64,000 bases of DNA from Magnaporthiopsis rhizophila (Eukaryota > Ascomycota > Sordariomycetes > Magnaporthales > Magnaporthaceae), in contig PYSS01000005.1 of the NCBI GenBank assembly GCA_003049465.1, forward strand, positions 448,087 through 512,086. The letters are read 5' to 3'. The position numbers and the translations under genes were made by a program. Each line of letters opens with the position of its first letter. Position 1 is the stretch's first letter. This document shows, piece by piece, positions 21,904 to 34,100 of this stretch. The notes beneath the pieces were generated by a model. It did no database searches and was not told the DNA's origin. It saw only the letters and a program-made list of their open reading frames with translations.

Positions 21904-23747
21904 TCAAGCCGCACGCGTCCGACGCGTCGTCCCCCGCGGCGCAGCAGCGGCAGCAGCAGCAGCCGGAACGGTCGGAACAGTCGGGACAGCAGGTATTTGC
22001 TGTCCAGGCTTCTTGACGGCGCGGAAGCGGTGTCGGCTCCAGTAGCCCTCCTCGAGGCTGATGTCGACCTCCTCGTCGGGCGGCACCATCTCGTGGTCCA
22101 GGTCCCAGCCGGCGCGGCGGCACAGCTCGGCCACGACGACGTCGCAGTCGCCGAGCAGGTCGATGTCGAAGTGGGCGTGGCTGACGGCGTCGCGGCTGAT
22201 GTAGATCTGCGGCACGTGCGCGGGCAGCACGGGCACGAGCTCCGACACGGGCTTGACCTTGAGCGAGGTGCCGATGACGATGACGAGGTCGACGCGGTCG
22301 CGGTCGTGGCCGAAGAGCCGCTCGCCGAACCGCCGGGGCAGCTGCTCGCCGAAGAAGGTGATGTCGGGCTTCATGACGCCGCCGCCTTCCAGGTCCGAGT
22401 CCGAGGCGCTGTCGCGGTCTCCCCGCCCGCCACCACCGCCGCGTCTGCCCGTGGTGCGCTGGCCGTAGCTGCCGTCGGCGTCGTCGTCGTCGCCACCGGT
22501 GCGCCGCTTGCGCCGGACCTTGGAGCCCGGCGGCCGGCTCCTGGCGGCGGGCGCGCACTTGAGGCAGCGCGGGATGCCGCCGGCCTCGACGGTGGGGAAG
22601 AGCGTCTTGCCCGGCACGCGGTGGCCGCAGCGCGTGCACGTGGCCGTCGACCACGAGCCGTGGCACTGCACCAGTCGCTCCGGGTCGATGCCGGCCACCT
22701 CCTCGATGTTGTCGATGTTTTGCGTGTAGTTGGTCAGCAGCTTGCCCTTCTGCTGCAGCAGTGCGATGAAGGCGTGCGTGGGCGAGCAGCGGTTGTGGTT
22801 GGGCAGCACCTTGCGCGCGACAGAGTAGAAGATGGACGGGTCCTCGTGGAACAAGCTCAGCTCAAACACCTGCTGCGGGTCGTCCAGCCCGAGATCGCCC
22901 AGCATCGAGTACAGCCCGATGTCCTTGGATCGGAAGTCCGGGATGCCGAGCGAGGTGGAAATGCCGGCTCCCGTCAGGACGATGATGTTCTTGGACTTCT
23001 TGAGCAGCGACACGGCGTCGTCGACCGTGTTGTACTGGAACAACTTGGCGCGCTTCTGAAGCTCTCGCGTCACGGCTAGGCTTAGAAAAGGCAGGTAGTC
23101 CTCGTCCATGGCGCCCTCAAGAAACTCGGGCGGACGCACGCTGAAGGCCGTCAACAGTTTCTTGGCCGTGTACACGCCCGACTCGACCGTCTGGCTGACG
23201 AACTCGGTCGGGCCGACCTCGCGCAACAATCGGCGGAGCCTCATGGCTTCCATGGGCGTGCAGGAGCCAGGAACTGGTTGTTTGTTGCTGTTAGTTGGCA
23301 GTTCCTATGTCAAGCAGAAGGCAGAGAGCAGAAAGAGAGGCGCGAACGACAAGACTTACTATCTGGAAAGAACCTATCCTCGACGCTGGAGCCGATGACA
23401 TCCTCGCAGATGCTGTCGGCGTCCCCGCGTTCCTCGAGTTCAGCGAGCAGGCCGTCGTCATGCATGGCGGCGCCGTGCTTGATGTCGTCCTCGAGGTACA
23501 CGTTGTCGCCCGCCTCGCTCGAATCGTCCATGACATCTTCGGCCTTGACGGGATACCTAGGCGGCGCGGCGGGCCTTTGCACCTTACCGACGATGCCGTT
23601 CCCGTTGGCCGCCACCTGCTTCTTGGCCTTGCCACCCTGAGCAAAGAGCGCGGCTGCTGCTGCGGCCGCGCCACCAACCTTGGCTTTGGGAGCTGCCGCC
23701 GCCGCCTTCTTGGGCTTCCTCTTTTCGATGCGCATTGAACTCGCCAT
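21904..23747 (-). CDS. NAD+-dependent protein deacetylase, Sir2/Hst1 class
   Basis: Exons 23360-23747 and 21904-23273 with an 86-nt intron (GTAAGT donor, CAG acceptor); 585 residues from the ATG of MASSMRIEK. An in-frame ATG farther upstream gives an implausible leader. The N-terminus is Lys/Ala-rich, then acidic. The sirtuin core has GAGIS (231-235), GIPDFRS, TQNIDNIE (from 313), catalytic H334 in QCHGSW, zinc ligands C342-x2-C345 and C366-x2-C369, then FFGEQLP, IGTSLKV and SRDAVSH. An insertion of about 60 residues, rich in Arg, Asp and Gly, separates the second zinc pair from the next core strand. Class I sirtuins of this type (yeast Sir2/Hst1) deacetylate histones and other proteins in the nucleus using NAD+. 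Whether it is the Sir2 or the Hst1 orthologue cannot be decided here. Confidence 0.92.
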
Positions 23748-26659
23748 CGTTTTGTGAAAAGCCACGCCCAGATAGGCACCTGCGTTTGTGGGTGTGTGGG
23801 AGTGTATGAGAAAAGAGTATGTGTGCGAGCGCGCCAAGCGCGTCAAAAGAAGCAAGCCGTGAAAACCCCTCGTGGCACCCGATTTTAGCCCGAGTTATAA
23901 CGGCAATGATGCCCCGACAGAAATGAACACAATCTGGCGTCAACAAATTTGTTGAATGCGTTCCCGACAAGACGCGAGAAACGCGAGCGCCCAAAGAAGA
24001 GAGAAACAAACCACCAAATATTCGTTCACGCAACGCAACTCGAGGACAATGATGAACGAACAGGTTTGTACGGTGAAAAGAGATAAAAAGACGGGATGGG
24101 CAGTGAATGCGACAGATGCAGAAACAGGTTGGGTTGGTTGTGAGACGCGCGATTGGCGTGGTTTACTTTGGAGGGGGTGTGTGTCACCGAGCGATCTCAA
24201 TGAGCCAAGTGCGGCAGCTCTTGGTATGTTTGTGTCCCGTCCGGCGAAAAGCCGACAGGATGGGGCAAGACCGGGTTGTTGTTGGTGGTCCGTCTATTTT
24301 TGTGTCTCTCTCGTTCTTCCCCAAGAAGGATGGCCCCGCTATCTTTTTTTGCAAGACGAGCGGCGCGGAGAAAGACGATGATGACGACCCTCGCGAGAGG
24401 CTTCGAGTGCTGGCCTCGAACCGGGCAGCACCTCAGATCCCCAGAGAGTGTGGGCGACGCCAAGTTTCTCTGGAAGGTTCTCTGTTGTTATTAAAATGCG
24501 GACGCGCAGACAACAGGTTGTGTGGTTGCTGCGTATTATTTTGCCGCGGTGAGAAAGCGAGCCAGACTGTTTGATTGCGCGACGGGGAAAAGTAAAAGGG
24601 TGGACAGCAGTCGGGCGCGTGGAAATGAATAGACGAGGACGTGGTGTGGCGTGGGTGTGGGTGTGTGGGTGTGATAGAGAGAGAAAGAGGAAATAAGAAA
24701 TGCTACGAGGTAGATAGGTAGGTGTATGTAAACGTGAGTAGGCGGCGAACCACAACGGGGCCCTTTTTTCTAATTATTTGATTTTCATGTGCAATTTGGA
24801 CGAATCCAAAAGGGCAGGTGCGCAAAGCCGTGCGTTTGGGGCTTGAAGGTGGTTTTAGAAAAAGGAAAAGGAAGGAAGTAAGGAAGGGTTGTGTCGGGGA
24901 AAAGGGTTGGCTCAGATGGGACAAGAAAAAAAAAAGGAAAATGGAAGGGGGAGGGAAAAAATGGTCCCGTCCAAGTCCCGACTTACCTGAGACTAAAGGC
25001 GCTTCCTTGCTGGCTGCCTAGGCGGGAGAAGATCATAAGCTGCCCACTCTAAAAAAGCAAGCGAACGAATTTTTTTTCTTCGTTCTTTCCTTTTTGCTTC
25101 TTCTTCTTCTTATCGATTTTCTCTCTTTCTCTCTCTCTCTCTGTCGCTGGTATCTGCTTCTGGTATGTGGCCGAACCTCGTTCGCTGGCCGGGTGCAAGA
25201 AGGGGCAATTGACAGAGGAAGAGGACGGACGAACAGGAACTGCGGTCAGAAGAAAAGAGTGGGTTCCAATCCGACGGCGGAATCGGAACAAAACCGGGAG
25301 GCTTAATAAATGCCGCCTGCCAGGTAATGTAGGTACCTAAGGCAGGAAGGTAGGTAAGTAGGTAGGTGCTTGAGGAAGGAACTATGCTAAAGTGAACTTG
25401 GGTTGGTTGCGTTAGGTTAGGGGCGGAGGGGAGAATCAAATGCTCGGCAGCGGGCGGCTGGGCGATTCCATCCTTTTTTTTGACAGGGATTAATCGATGG
25501 CGAGCTGGCTGGGGGGACTTTGTCTAATCATGCTGTCGACACTTCAACGTAACACGCTCGAGAGATAGCCATTTCTGCCTGGCCTACCCAGCTGCCGACA
25601 CCGCCTCACGAGATTACCAAGGCGCTTTGCCTCCTTTTAGTTACTTACAAGCTGTCTAGGTCAATCGGCGGGCGTACAACATAGCCCGCCTGGGCGTGCC
25701 TCCTTGGGTCTTCCACACATATGACAAGATGCGTCGGACCAGCGTAATCACATGGTAGCACGTGACTCATATGTATGGTGCATGATTTTATTGCCCCTTG
25801 TGTTGGTTGGCTGAGCCGCGGTGCTTGTTTGGAAGGTTCCATTGGTCTCCAAGCCTCCATTCCTGCCAGCTCAACGCGCCCATCTCCATCACCGGTCCCC
25901 ACAAGCCAGCCACCTAGCCGGGTCCTCTCCGTGAATCCATCTCGGAGAACAGCTGGCAGTCAGAAAGAAGACCGCCATGCCAGGTCTGTCTTTGGCAAAA
26001 GAGAGGCCCACCCCTGCTGCCAGTTATTAACCGTCACGCGCACCGCGAATCTCAATGCCACCCACAACAGCCATTACTCTCGCTCAACAATAGCAGACAA
26101 GGATGGAGCTAAATGAGAATGATTGAGAAATTATGGTAGAGTAGTAATAAAAAAGATACGCTGTTTTGTTTACCTGGGAGGTATTGAGGCGATCCTGCGG
26201 TGCAGATCCGGCCTGGAAATAAAACAAACCGAACTAATTAAGTAACAGTGAACAGTGAAGACGTGAGGTGCGAAAAGCGGTGTGTATGTGTATGTATCAA
26301 CGTGTGCACGGCGGTGGCTTTTATCACCGTTTTTCCCCCAAACGCAAACGCCACGCCAACTCCGAGTACGATGCGGCCATTAGAAAAGAAGGAAGAAGGG
26401 AAAGAGACCAGATGTGACCATGACGTTTTTTTCTTTTTCTTCTTTTTGTGTTTTCCGCAGGTGATGTAAACCAAGGTTTGGAGGGATTATACAAAGCATT
26501 CACTCAAGAAGTGACGGTGATGGTCTAGGCTACAGACAAATGAAGAAGTCGCGTGATAAATCTAGGCTGCCAACAGGCGTCGAGACCGTGACGCTGTGCC
26601 CAAGAACGCCGTTTGAATGCAACGAGATGCTATGGTCGCCGCCTCATTATCGACGTTCT
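23748..26659. other. Gene-free region upstream of the sirtuin, downstream of PMC1
   Basis: About 2.9 kb without a recognisable gene. It should contain the sirtuin promoter and leader (left part) and the PMC1 3' end (right end). Visible content: two ACGCGA sites near 23972-23986, purine-rich sequence at 24660-24960, a CT-rich tract at 25095-25142, a TAGGTA-type motif cluster at 25329-25368, and a CACGTGAC at 25759-25766. ORFs here lack family features. Confidence 0.5.
23972..23986. promoter_or_regulatory. Paired ACGCGA (MCB-variant) sites upstream of the sirtuin
   Basis: ACGCGA at 23972-23977 and 23981-23986, about 230 bp upstream of the sirtuin ATG. They share the CGCG core of MBF sites but not the full palindrome, so the assignment is weaker than for dna2 or the RNase H2B gene. 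Confidence 0.3.
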
Positions 26660-29600
26660 CTAGGCTTCACTATCGTCTTTGCTCTGCCGTGGCGCGGGTG
26701 GCTTGGGGACGCTGAGAGTCGGAACGTCGTTGCGTGTCTCGGCAATCTGCTGGGGCTCGTCCGTCAGGTTGTTTTGGCCGAGCACGTTTGATGAGCCGGC
26801 GGTAGCCGCGCTGTCCATCGGGTCGCTGTCGCTGCGCTTGACAAGGGGCGACGGCTGCCGAGGGAACATTGTAAAGTCACGGTCGCGGTCGATAGGCGAC
26901 CACGTGGCGCCGACACCGCCAGCAACGATGCCAGCCATCACCGTCGCCGCGCCCAGAGCCGAGTTGGATCGCGACCTCATCGACCTCGACCGCTTCCGCG
27001 AGTCCGGCGTGGCGATATAGGAGCCGATGCTATCTGCCCTGGTCGGCGTGTGCGGCATCTGGATCGAGTCGGCTCTCGAGTGCGTCCGTGAGTGCGTGCG
27101 CGAGTGCGATGGACTCTTGTACTTGGGCAGGAACGTCTCCCTCGGGTGCGCCATGGCAAACTTCAAGTTGTTAAGTCGGCCGCCCTTGACCCGCTTGAGG
27201 AACGCGAGCTCGTCCCTGACCTCAACAAAGGGAGTCGGATAGGCCTGGAATCGCTCGTCGTCGTCCGAGACGGTGACTCCAGGCACCTTGTTGCGCGCCC
27301 GACGCTTGAGCGGCTCTGGGATGAGCTTCAGGATGAGCTCGTCGGGGATAAGACGGATGATCATGCCGAATGGGATCGACAAGAAGCCCAAGAATATGGC
27401 GTAGCCCCACATGGCAGGCGTCTGGCCATGCCCAGAGATACTGAAGGCGACGCCACCAAACATCGCAATGAGGGTTTGACCAGCACACATGATGATGCTG
27501 ATGATGATGAAGAATGGGTTTTTGCTGATACCCTCAAAGATGTTGAAGTGGTTGTCCAGACGACGATTGCTGCACAAAGGGTATATGGTCAGTCGCAGTT
27601 CCCGACCAGGGGCAGGTATTAAAAAAAAAAAAAAAAAAAGATATTGTTTCGAGGTAATGGTATACTTACTTCCATTGGTTGAAGATCTGCATCCACACAA
27701 AAGTGTTAAAGACCAATGTCGCAATCTGATCGTCAAAAACGTCGCGGTCATACGGCGGGAGGACGTTGCGTCTGCCAAAGTAGAGGAGGTATGTGACTGC
27801 GAGCTGGTAGATGGCCTGGCCCAGAATCATCTTCCACATGGTGACGGAAATAATGGGCGAGCCTCGGGGTTCCGGTTTGCGATCGAGCACACTGGGGTGC
27901 GGAGGATCCGTGGCCAAGGCGAGCGCCGCAAGCGTGTCCATGATGAGGTTGACCCAGAGGAGCTGGGTTGCCGACAAGACCGCCTGCTGCTTCTGGTTGG
28001 AAACAGCCGAAACGAACGTCAGGAGAACGGCGGTAACGTTGACGGTAAGCTGGAACTGCAGGAAGCGCTTGACGGCATCGTTGACGGCACGTCCCCATTT
28101 CAGCGCCACCACGATGGAGCTGAAGTTATCGTCCATGAGGATGATGGCGGATGCCTCCTTGGCGACTTCCGTTCCCGAAATGCCCATGGAGAAGCCAACA
28201 TCGGCCGTCTTCAAGGCAGGAGCGTCATTGGTTCCATCTCCAGTAACGGCAACGATCTGGCCCAGATCCTTTAGGCGCTTGACCAGAATCCGCTTGTCGT
28301 CCGGGCTCGAGCGTGCCAAAACGTGCAGGTTGGGGATGATTTCGTCCTGTTCCGCCTGGGTCATGTTGCGGAACTCGGGCCCCTCCATGACGATGCTCCC
28401 GGGCTGCAGGATGCCGCAGTCGCGTGCAATGGCCTCGGCCGTCATGACGTTGTCGCCAGTGACCATGCGCACAACCACGCCGGCTCGTTGACAGTCCTTG
28501 ACCGCCTCGCGGACGCCCTCACGCAGCGGGTCTTTGATGCCCACAATGCTCAGCAGCGTCATATGCCTGAAGATATCCTCGAATACAACCTCGTCGAGCT
28601 CGCCATCGTGGCGCCTCGCGCGTGCCGGGGGCCAGCGGTCGAAATCCCGGTAGAGAAGGCCAATGGTCCTGAGCGACTTGCGGGCATAGCTCTCGATGAG
28701 CCTCTTCAGCGCCTTCGAGTTGTCCTCGGTGATGGCCGTCGTCGTGGAGTCCTTGGAAGGATCCCGCAGAATATGGGTGCACTTTCCGAGGAGGATTTCG
28801 GAGGCACCCTTAACGTAAAGCCGTGCCTTTCCGTTGGGGAGCTGCACGACAATCCCCATGCACTTGCGACCAGAGTCGAAGGGAATTAGCTGTAGGGTCT
28901 TGGAGTTCTCACGCTCCTGGCTGACCGGGCCCATGCTGAAATGGTCGCGGGCGAAGAGAAGCAACGCCGTCTCCGTCTTGGAGCCCACGAAGCTGTCTTC
29001 GCCGTCAACCTGACCCTCGAAAGCGGTCGAGTTCAGAGCTACTGATTTGACAAATAGCTCCTTGACTGGCTCGCTCAACAGCCCCGTAAACTCAGTGGGA
29101 CTGAGAGCCTCGGGTGAGGTCGGATCGTGCTCCGGATTCAGGCCTGCATCGGCACTGAAGCGATGCGTTGTACCCACCGTGCCCTCAACCACCCTCATCT
29201 TGTTCTGGGTGAGAGTTCCGGTTTTGTCCGAGCAGATGGTGTTCGCGTTGCCCATAACCTCGCAAGCCTTGAGTTGGCGCACCAAGTTGTTTTGCTTAAC
29301 CATCTTGGCCGTGGCGTAGCTGAGGGCTAGAGTCACAGCCAACGGCAACCCTTCGGGGACGGCAACAACGATGATGGTGACCACAACAATGAAGATCCCG
29401 AGGAAGTTCTGGCCTTTCATGGCCGGGGTGACCTCGGGGGGCTCGTTGGGGAGGTTGACAAGGAAGCGAATGAAGAGGACGACGAAGAGCAGTAGAGCCG
29501 AGGCGCCTCCGAGCTTGGCGATGGAGTCGGCGATGACGTTCAGTTTGGACTGCAGCGGCGTGATCTCGGGGTCATCCTGCAGGGACATGAGGGTCTGGCC

Positions 29601-31198
29601 GTAGCTCGAGTTCACGCCAGTAGCCGTGACGAGGAACGTGCCCACACCCTCCATGACGCGTGCCCCGGACTGGATGAAGGGATCCATCTTCTTGAGGTCG
29701 CCGTTGTTTTCGATCGCCGCATATACCTCTTCGGCCGCTCGCTTCTTGATCAGATCCGATTCTCCGGTGGCTTGGCTCTCATCGCACTTGATGTTGTGGC
29801 CCTCGATCAGGACTCCGTCGCAAGGGATCATATCACCCGTTTCGAGGTGCATCACGTCACCAACCAGGACGTCAAAAACAGACATCTCGAGCGCCTTGCC
29901 TGACCGCACCACCTTGACGAGCCGGTCCGTCTTTTTCTTGTTGAGCTTCGCAAACTGGCGCTCCTTTTGCCAGTCGTTCAGCGAACCGACGAGGACGACG
30001 ATGACGATGGCAACGATGATTGCCACTCCTTCGACCCACTCGACCTTTGGCTCGCCGTTCTTGTGCTCCGTGAGACCAAAAGTTTGGTAGAGTCCAACAC
30101 CAAGCGAGATGACGGCGGCGCCAGAAAGCAGGAGTAGAATCTTATCGTTGAAGGTAATCCACATGAGTTGCAGCAACGTCTTGCCTTCCTTTTCGGGTAG
30201 CCTGTTGTCATTATACACGCGCTTCCTGTCGCAGTAGGGTTCGGGGTTTCTAGAAGGTCCGTTGCCGGCCCGCGATGGCGGTCGACGAGGAGCATCGGCG
30301 CCCTCGGTGAGCAGCTTCGCGTTCGAAACCTTGGTTGCCTCCTCGAACGAGATGGCGCCGTCCACGTTGAGCTCGTCGAGGCTCAGACCGGCCTTGCGGT
30401 CGGTTCGCAGGCCCTTTTCCAAGCCACCGAGACCACCCAGCTTGTAGAAGGCGGACAGGCTCTTGGGGTTGAACATCTTGCTGAGTTGGCCGGGGCTGAA
30501 TGCGAACGGGTTATCGGCAACCAAGAACGACTCCTCCTTGCCAAGGTCCGGCTTCAAGGCGTTAGGGTCGTTCATGATCTTGTCATTAGTCGGCAGGTCG
30601 GTCGACTTTCGGGGCTTCTCGAATGTGTACGAGGGCGAAACGGCGATGGTGTCGCCCTGCGTCGTCATGGACCTCGAGCCATCATCCGAGTCGACAGAGT
30701 TCTGCCGAGACCGATGGTTACGCGGGACGGCAAGAAAGCCCTGGGTGCGTTCGTTGCCTTTCGAAGGGCTCGACACATTGTGCGGACTGGTCGGTCGACT
30801 CTCCTTGCTCTCGAACGAAGGGTACGTCTGGAACTCGGGTCGGCCACTGATGGAGCTGCGGGCCGAGTGGCCCCCGGTCCAACTCCGGGCTAATGGGTCC
30901 ACCACTGTTACCGGAGAGACACCTCCCTCATCCGTGAGAGACACTGGCGAGTTGGACTGGCCCTGTGCCTGAACCTGTCCGTCCGAAGGTATCTCCACGG
31001 GAGCTGAGCCGCCGACAGCGGTGGTATCTATAGTGATGGTCGGACTGGGTCGCATGGTGAAAGTATAAAGTCAGCATCTGTGTGTCGTGCTTGCATCCTG
31101 CCACTTCCAGCTGTTGCGCCCAGGAAGCGTGGGAGGTTTTCAACTCACGCTCGCGCTCTCCTGGGAGCCTGGGAGCCGTCAACATTGTCGTCCGCCAT
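26660..31198 (-). CDS. Vacuolar-type Ca2+-transporting P-type ATPase (PMC1-like)
   Basis: Exons 31149-31198, 27670-31044 and 26660-27569; introns of 104 nt (GTGAGT, CTGAC branch site) and 100 nt (poly-T tract); 1444 residues. The 50-nt first exon encodes MADDNVDGSQAPRRAR and splices to APTITIDT, the usual fungal PMC1 opening. The longer ORF's own ATG (31055) lies inside intron 1. P-type features: TGES, PEGLP at about 580 in a membrane segment, DKTGT with phospho-acceptor D623, KGASE, and TGDGTNDAPAL. C-terminal membrane helices are followed by a Ser/Arg-rich disordered tail with HSRTHSR repeats. Family members pump cytosolic Ca2+ into vacuoles or out of the cell (yeast Pmc1, Neurospora NCA-2/3), usually under calcineurin-Crz1 control. 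Localisation is inferred from family. Confidence 0.95.
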
Positions 31199-34100
31199 GA
31201 TGGGGGTAGTCGTCTTCAGGTCAGACGAAGAGGGGTCTCTGTCCAATCGGGTACCCGTGATTGTGGTCAGCGTCACCAGCTCAGCCGTCGCAGGACACGT
31301 CAAAGGTGAACACGGGGCAGGCGTGATCCGGAGTTTTCTTGTAGTCCGCCGTGAAGGGAGGTCTCCAACCTTTTCCGTTGAGGCTGTGCAGAGGCTGCGA
31401 ACAAATTGCTATTCGCCCCAATGGTCACGGGTAGTCGCGGTCTTTCTCAGCACAATAGTGGCCTGACGCGCGGTGCGTGCCGCAGCCAGAGAGGCGCAAC
31501 GTAAAAAAAAAAGTCCAGCTCGCCCAGGGTCCTTCCTGTGCCGGTCGGGCAGGCGAGGCGTCGCAGGGAGATGAGGATCAAGGCGGAGCAGGAGCAGGCT
31601 GCCTCAAACCCGGGCCGGCAACCGGGCAAATCTCCTGAAGGCGTCGGATAGGCTTCCACTCGAGCTCCGCTCAAGGAGACCACAGCCTGACGCCAGGGGA
31701 GGGGCATGCGGTGGCGAGCAAGCAGCGTGCTGTGCTATTGTGAGCAGGAGATTCCGGAGCAATGGCAGACCACGACCATATTTCTCTCCAGAAGCCCTTG
31801 GGCGATCGGTAAGGTTGTAACGATAGGGTGGGAGTCTAAGGTCGGGCCATGGCAAGCACTGAACCGTAGGATGTGGAGAAGCGTCCAAGACCAGCGGACC
31901 AGCGACAGCTAGCGGTCTGAGCAGGGCACCCGAGTTGATATATTTCAGCGCCCGGATTTGTTTTCGCCTCACGCACGCACGGGAAACTAGAGCGAGCCGG
32001 GAGATTGTCTGAATGCGGTCTGAGCAAGAGGAAGGAAGTGACAGACATACGGTTTAACCCTCTGACTGAGGGCAGGTAGGTACGTCCTTGTGGTTGCACC
32101 CGCCCCTGCGTGCAGGAGGTGACTTGTTCCCCACATGGCAACCAGAGTGGCCTCCCATTTGCCAACCTAATTGCCAAGTGAGGCAGTGCAAATGGCGCCA
32201 ACCCAATCACGGTCACTAAAGACCGACAGGGGTAGGTTGATGGAACACCGCAGGCAAGGACCGGGCACGGAATTCCCACCGCGCATTGCAGCGCCCCCTG
32301 CGCCCGACTACACAAAAGCCCGATGTCTGAGGGAAGGATACCCTGCGCCCGTCCATATGTACGCCCCGGCCAAGATTTGCTGCCAGAAGCGAATCCAGAA
32401 GCCGATGGGGCAATTGGCGTGCGGCCCCGCTTTCAAACAAGCATCGAATTCTGGGGTCGAGAATGGCATACGAGGAGAAGGGAGAAAAGCGAAAACCGGC
32501 TGGCTGGTGCCAGGCGCAGCGAAGGGAAACTATATAGACCCCGAGGTCTGCTCCATTACTCAAGCCAGCGCTAAGGGTACCTAGGGACCTACCTGGATAG
32601 GAGGCACTCCGTAAACAGGCAGAGTGGAAAATCCCAAATAAACCCAAGCCAGGTGCAGTTCGCTAAAGTAGTGGATTTGCTTCCAAGACGAGGCGGGACC
32701 GCGACACAGGGTCACGATGACCTTGCGGCCAGCGGCGATCATGGAACAAGTGGTGTGTAGGCATTCCCAATCCCCAATAATCCGCCTGTAGGGAGTGTGT
32801 CGGCACACTACCAGTGGCTATGCTGCGTTTCGTGGAGAGCGTTTTTTGTTTCTTGCGCCCCCCCGCGCGAGTCGGCAACGTCGCAAGGAGTGTGCGGCTT
32901 TCCATCTATGTATCGCACAGAGCGGCCCGGTCGTAACACGCGCAGTTTTGAGATTGCCACCCCCCATTAACTTGGGGAAAAAGAGGTCGGGAAGACTCCG
33001 ATATCAACCGGTTCCACCCCATCACGTCCAGGGTCTAATCGAGGCTGAAGAGTCGCATGGCAGCAAACCTTGCCAGCACGGAAGGTTGCGATCATGTCGC
33101 TTCAAGCGCACGACCGTCTCACTCGAGGTGCATTGGGACTCAACAAAGAAAAAAAAAAAAGGGAGCAAAAATGAGTTGACCCAAAGCTGGCGGGTTTGCG
33201 AGGACCCGCTCTCTGGTGGGTAACAGGAGAGCACGGAGCTTGTGCCTCATCGCGCTGCGTGCCTGCAGTGTTTCCCTCATCAAAACCGACCCATCTCGAC
33301 CGACTCGGTGGGAGCCAGACCTTGGGCTCCTGACTTTTGTGCGGATGGGACGAGTCGCGCGGACCAGCGCCGAGGGCTGCTGGACAGCCAGCAATCCGGT
33401 GTTCGTCTGATGTTGCCGTTCACATGCTGGAAGGCGAGGATGGCGCAAGGAAAGAAAAAGAGCACGAGAAGCAAGAAAAGACAGCTGTTCGATGAGGATG
33501 AGGGGATCACGGGCCCAGGGCTCCAAACAACGGATACCAAGCTTTCCCCCACACCCCCAACCACACCACGCTCTGTGGCCAAAAGAACGGTCTGCCATGT
33601 CGGCATCCCAGCTTGCCAAGTGCTCTGGGCATGCATGCTGCTATCAACAGCAGGTATCTCCTTGTTTTTTTTTTCCTTCGTTTTCTCTCGAATGTTGGTC
33701 TTGACTGCACAATGACGTTTAGCGATGGAATGATTTTCGCCCACCATCTCGGTCTCTCGGGAGGTGCCCGGATTCCAAATCGTTCGAAACACGAAACAAT
33801 AACCGGGGGCATTTTATTTGCCTCACCAGCCTCCGGTTTGGCCCCAAAAGGGGAGTAGAAACCCGCCAAAAAAAAAGAAAAACGGCCCCGTCCACACGCC
33901 TATGATCGACGTCCGAGACGCGATCATGACCCCAGCGTCGAGTCCCGATTCGTGATCGGATTAAGCCTACTCAGTCTGCCTATCAGCCGAGTCCGCGGAG
34001 TCGCGGCGGTCCGAGACAAGCGAGCCACCTGGAATCTGCACAGCACTGCCTTTTTTCTGTCTTTGCTTTGCCTCGCTTCGCTTTGCCTTGATATGCCTCG

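Noticed and set aside
21997..23079. 360-codon plus-strand ORF opposite the sirtuin
   Set aside because: Antisense shadow; the minus strand carries all sirtuin motifs in order.
24407..24431. Hairpin with GGTTCGA on the minus strand suggesting a tRNA T-arm
   Set aside because: No A-box or acceptor stem at the right distance; stem has a mismatch and the context is ordinary intergenic sequence.
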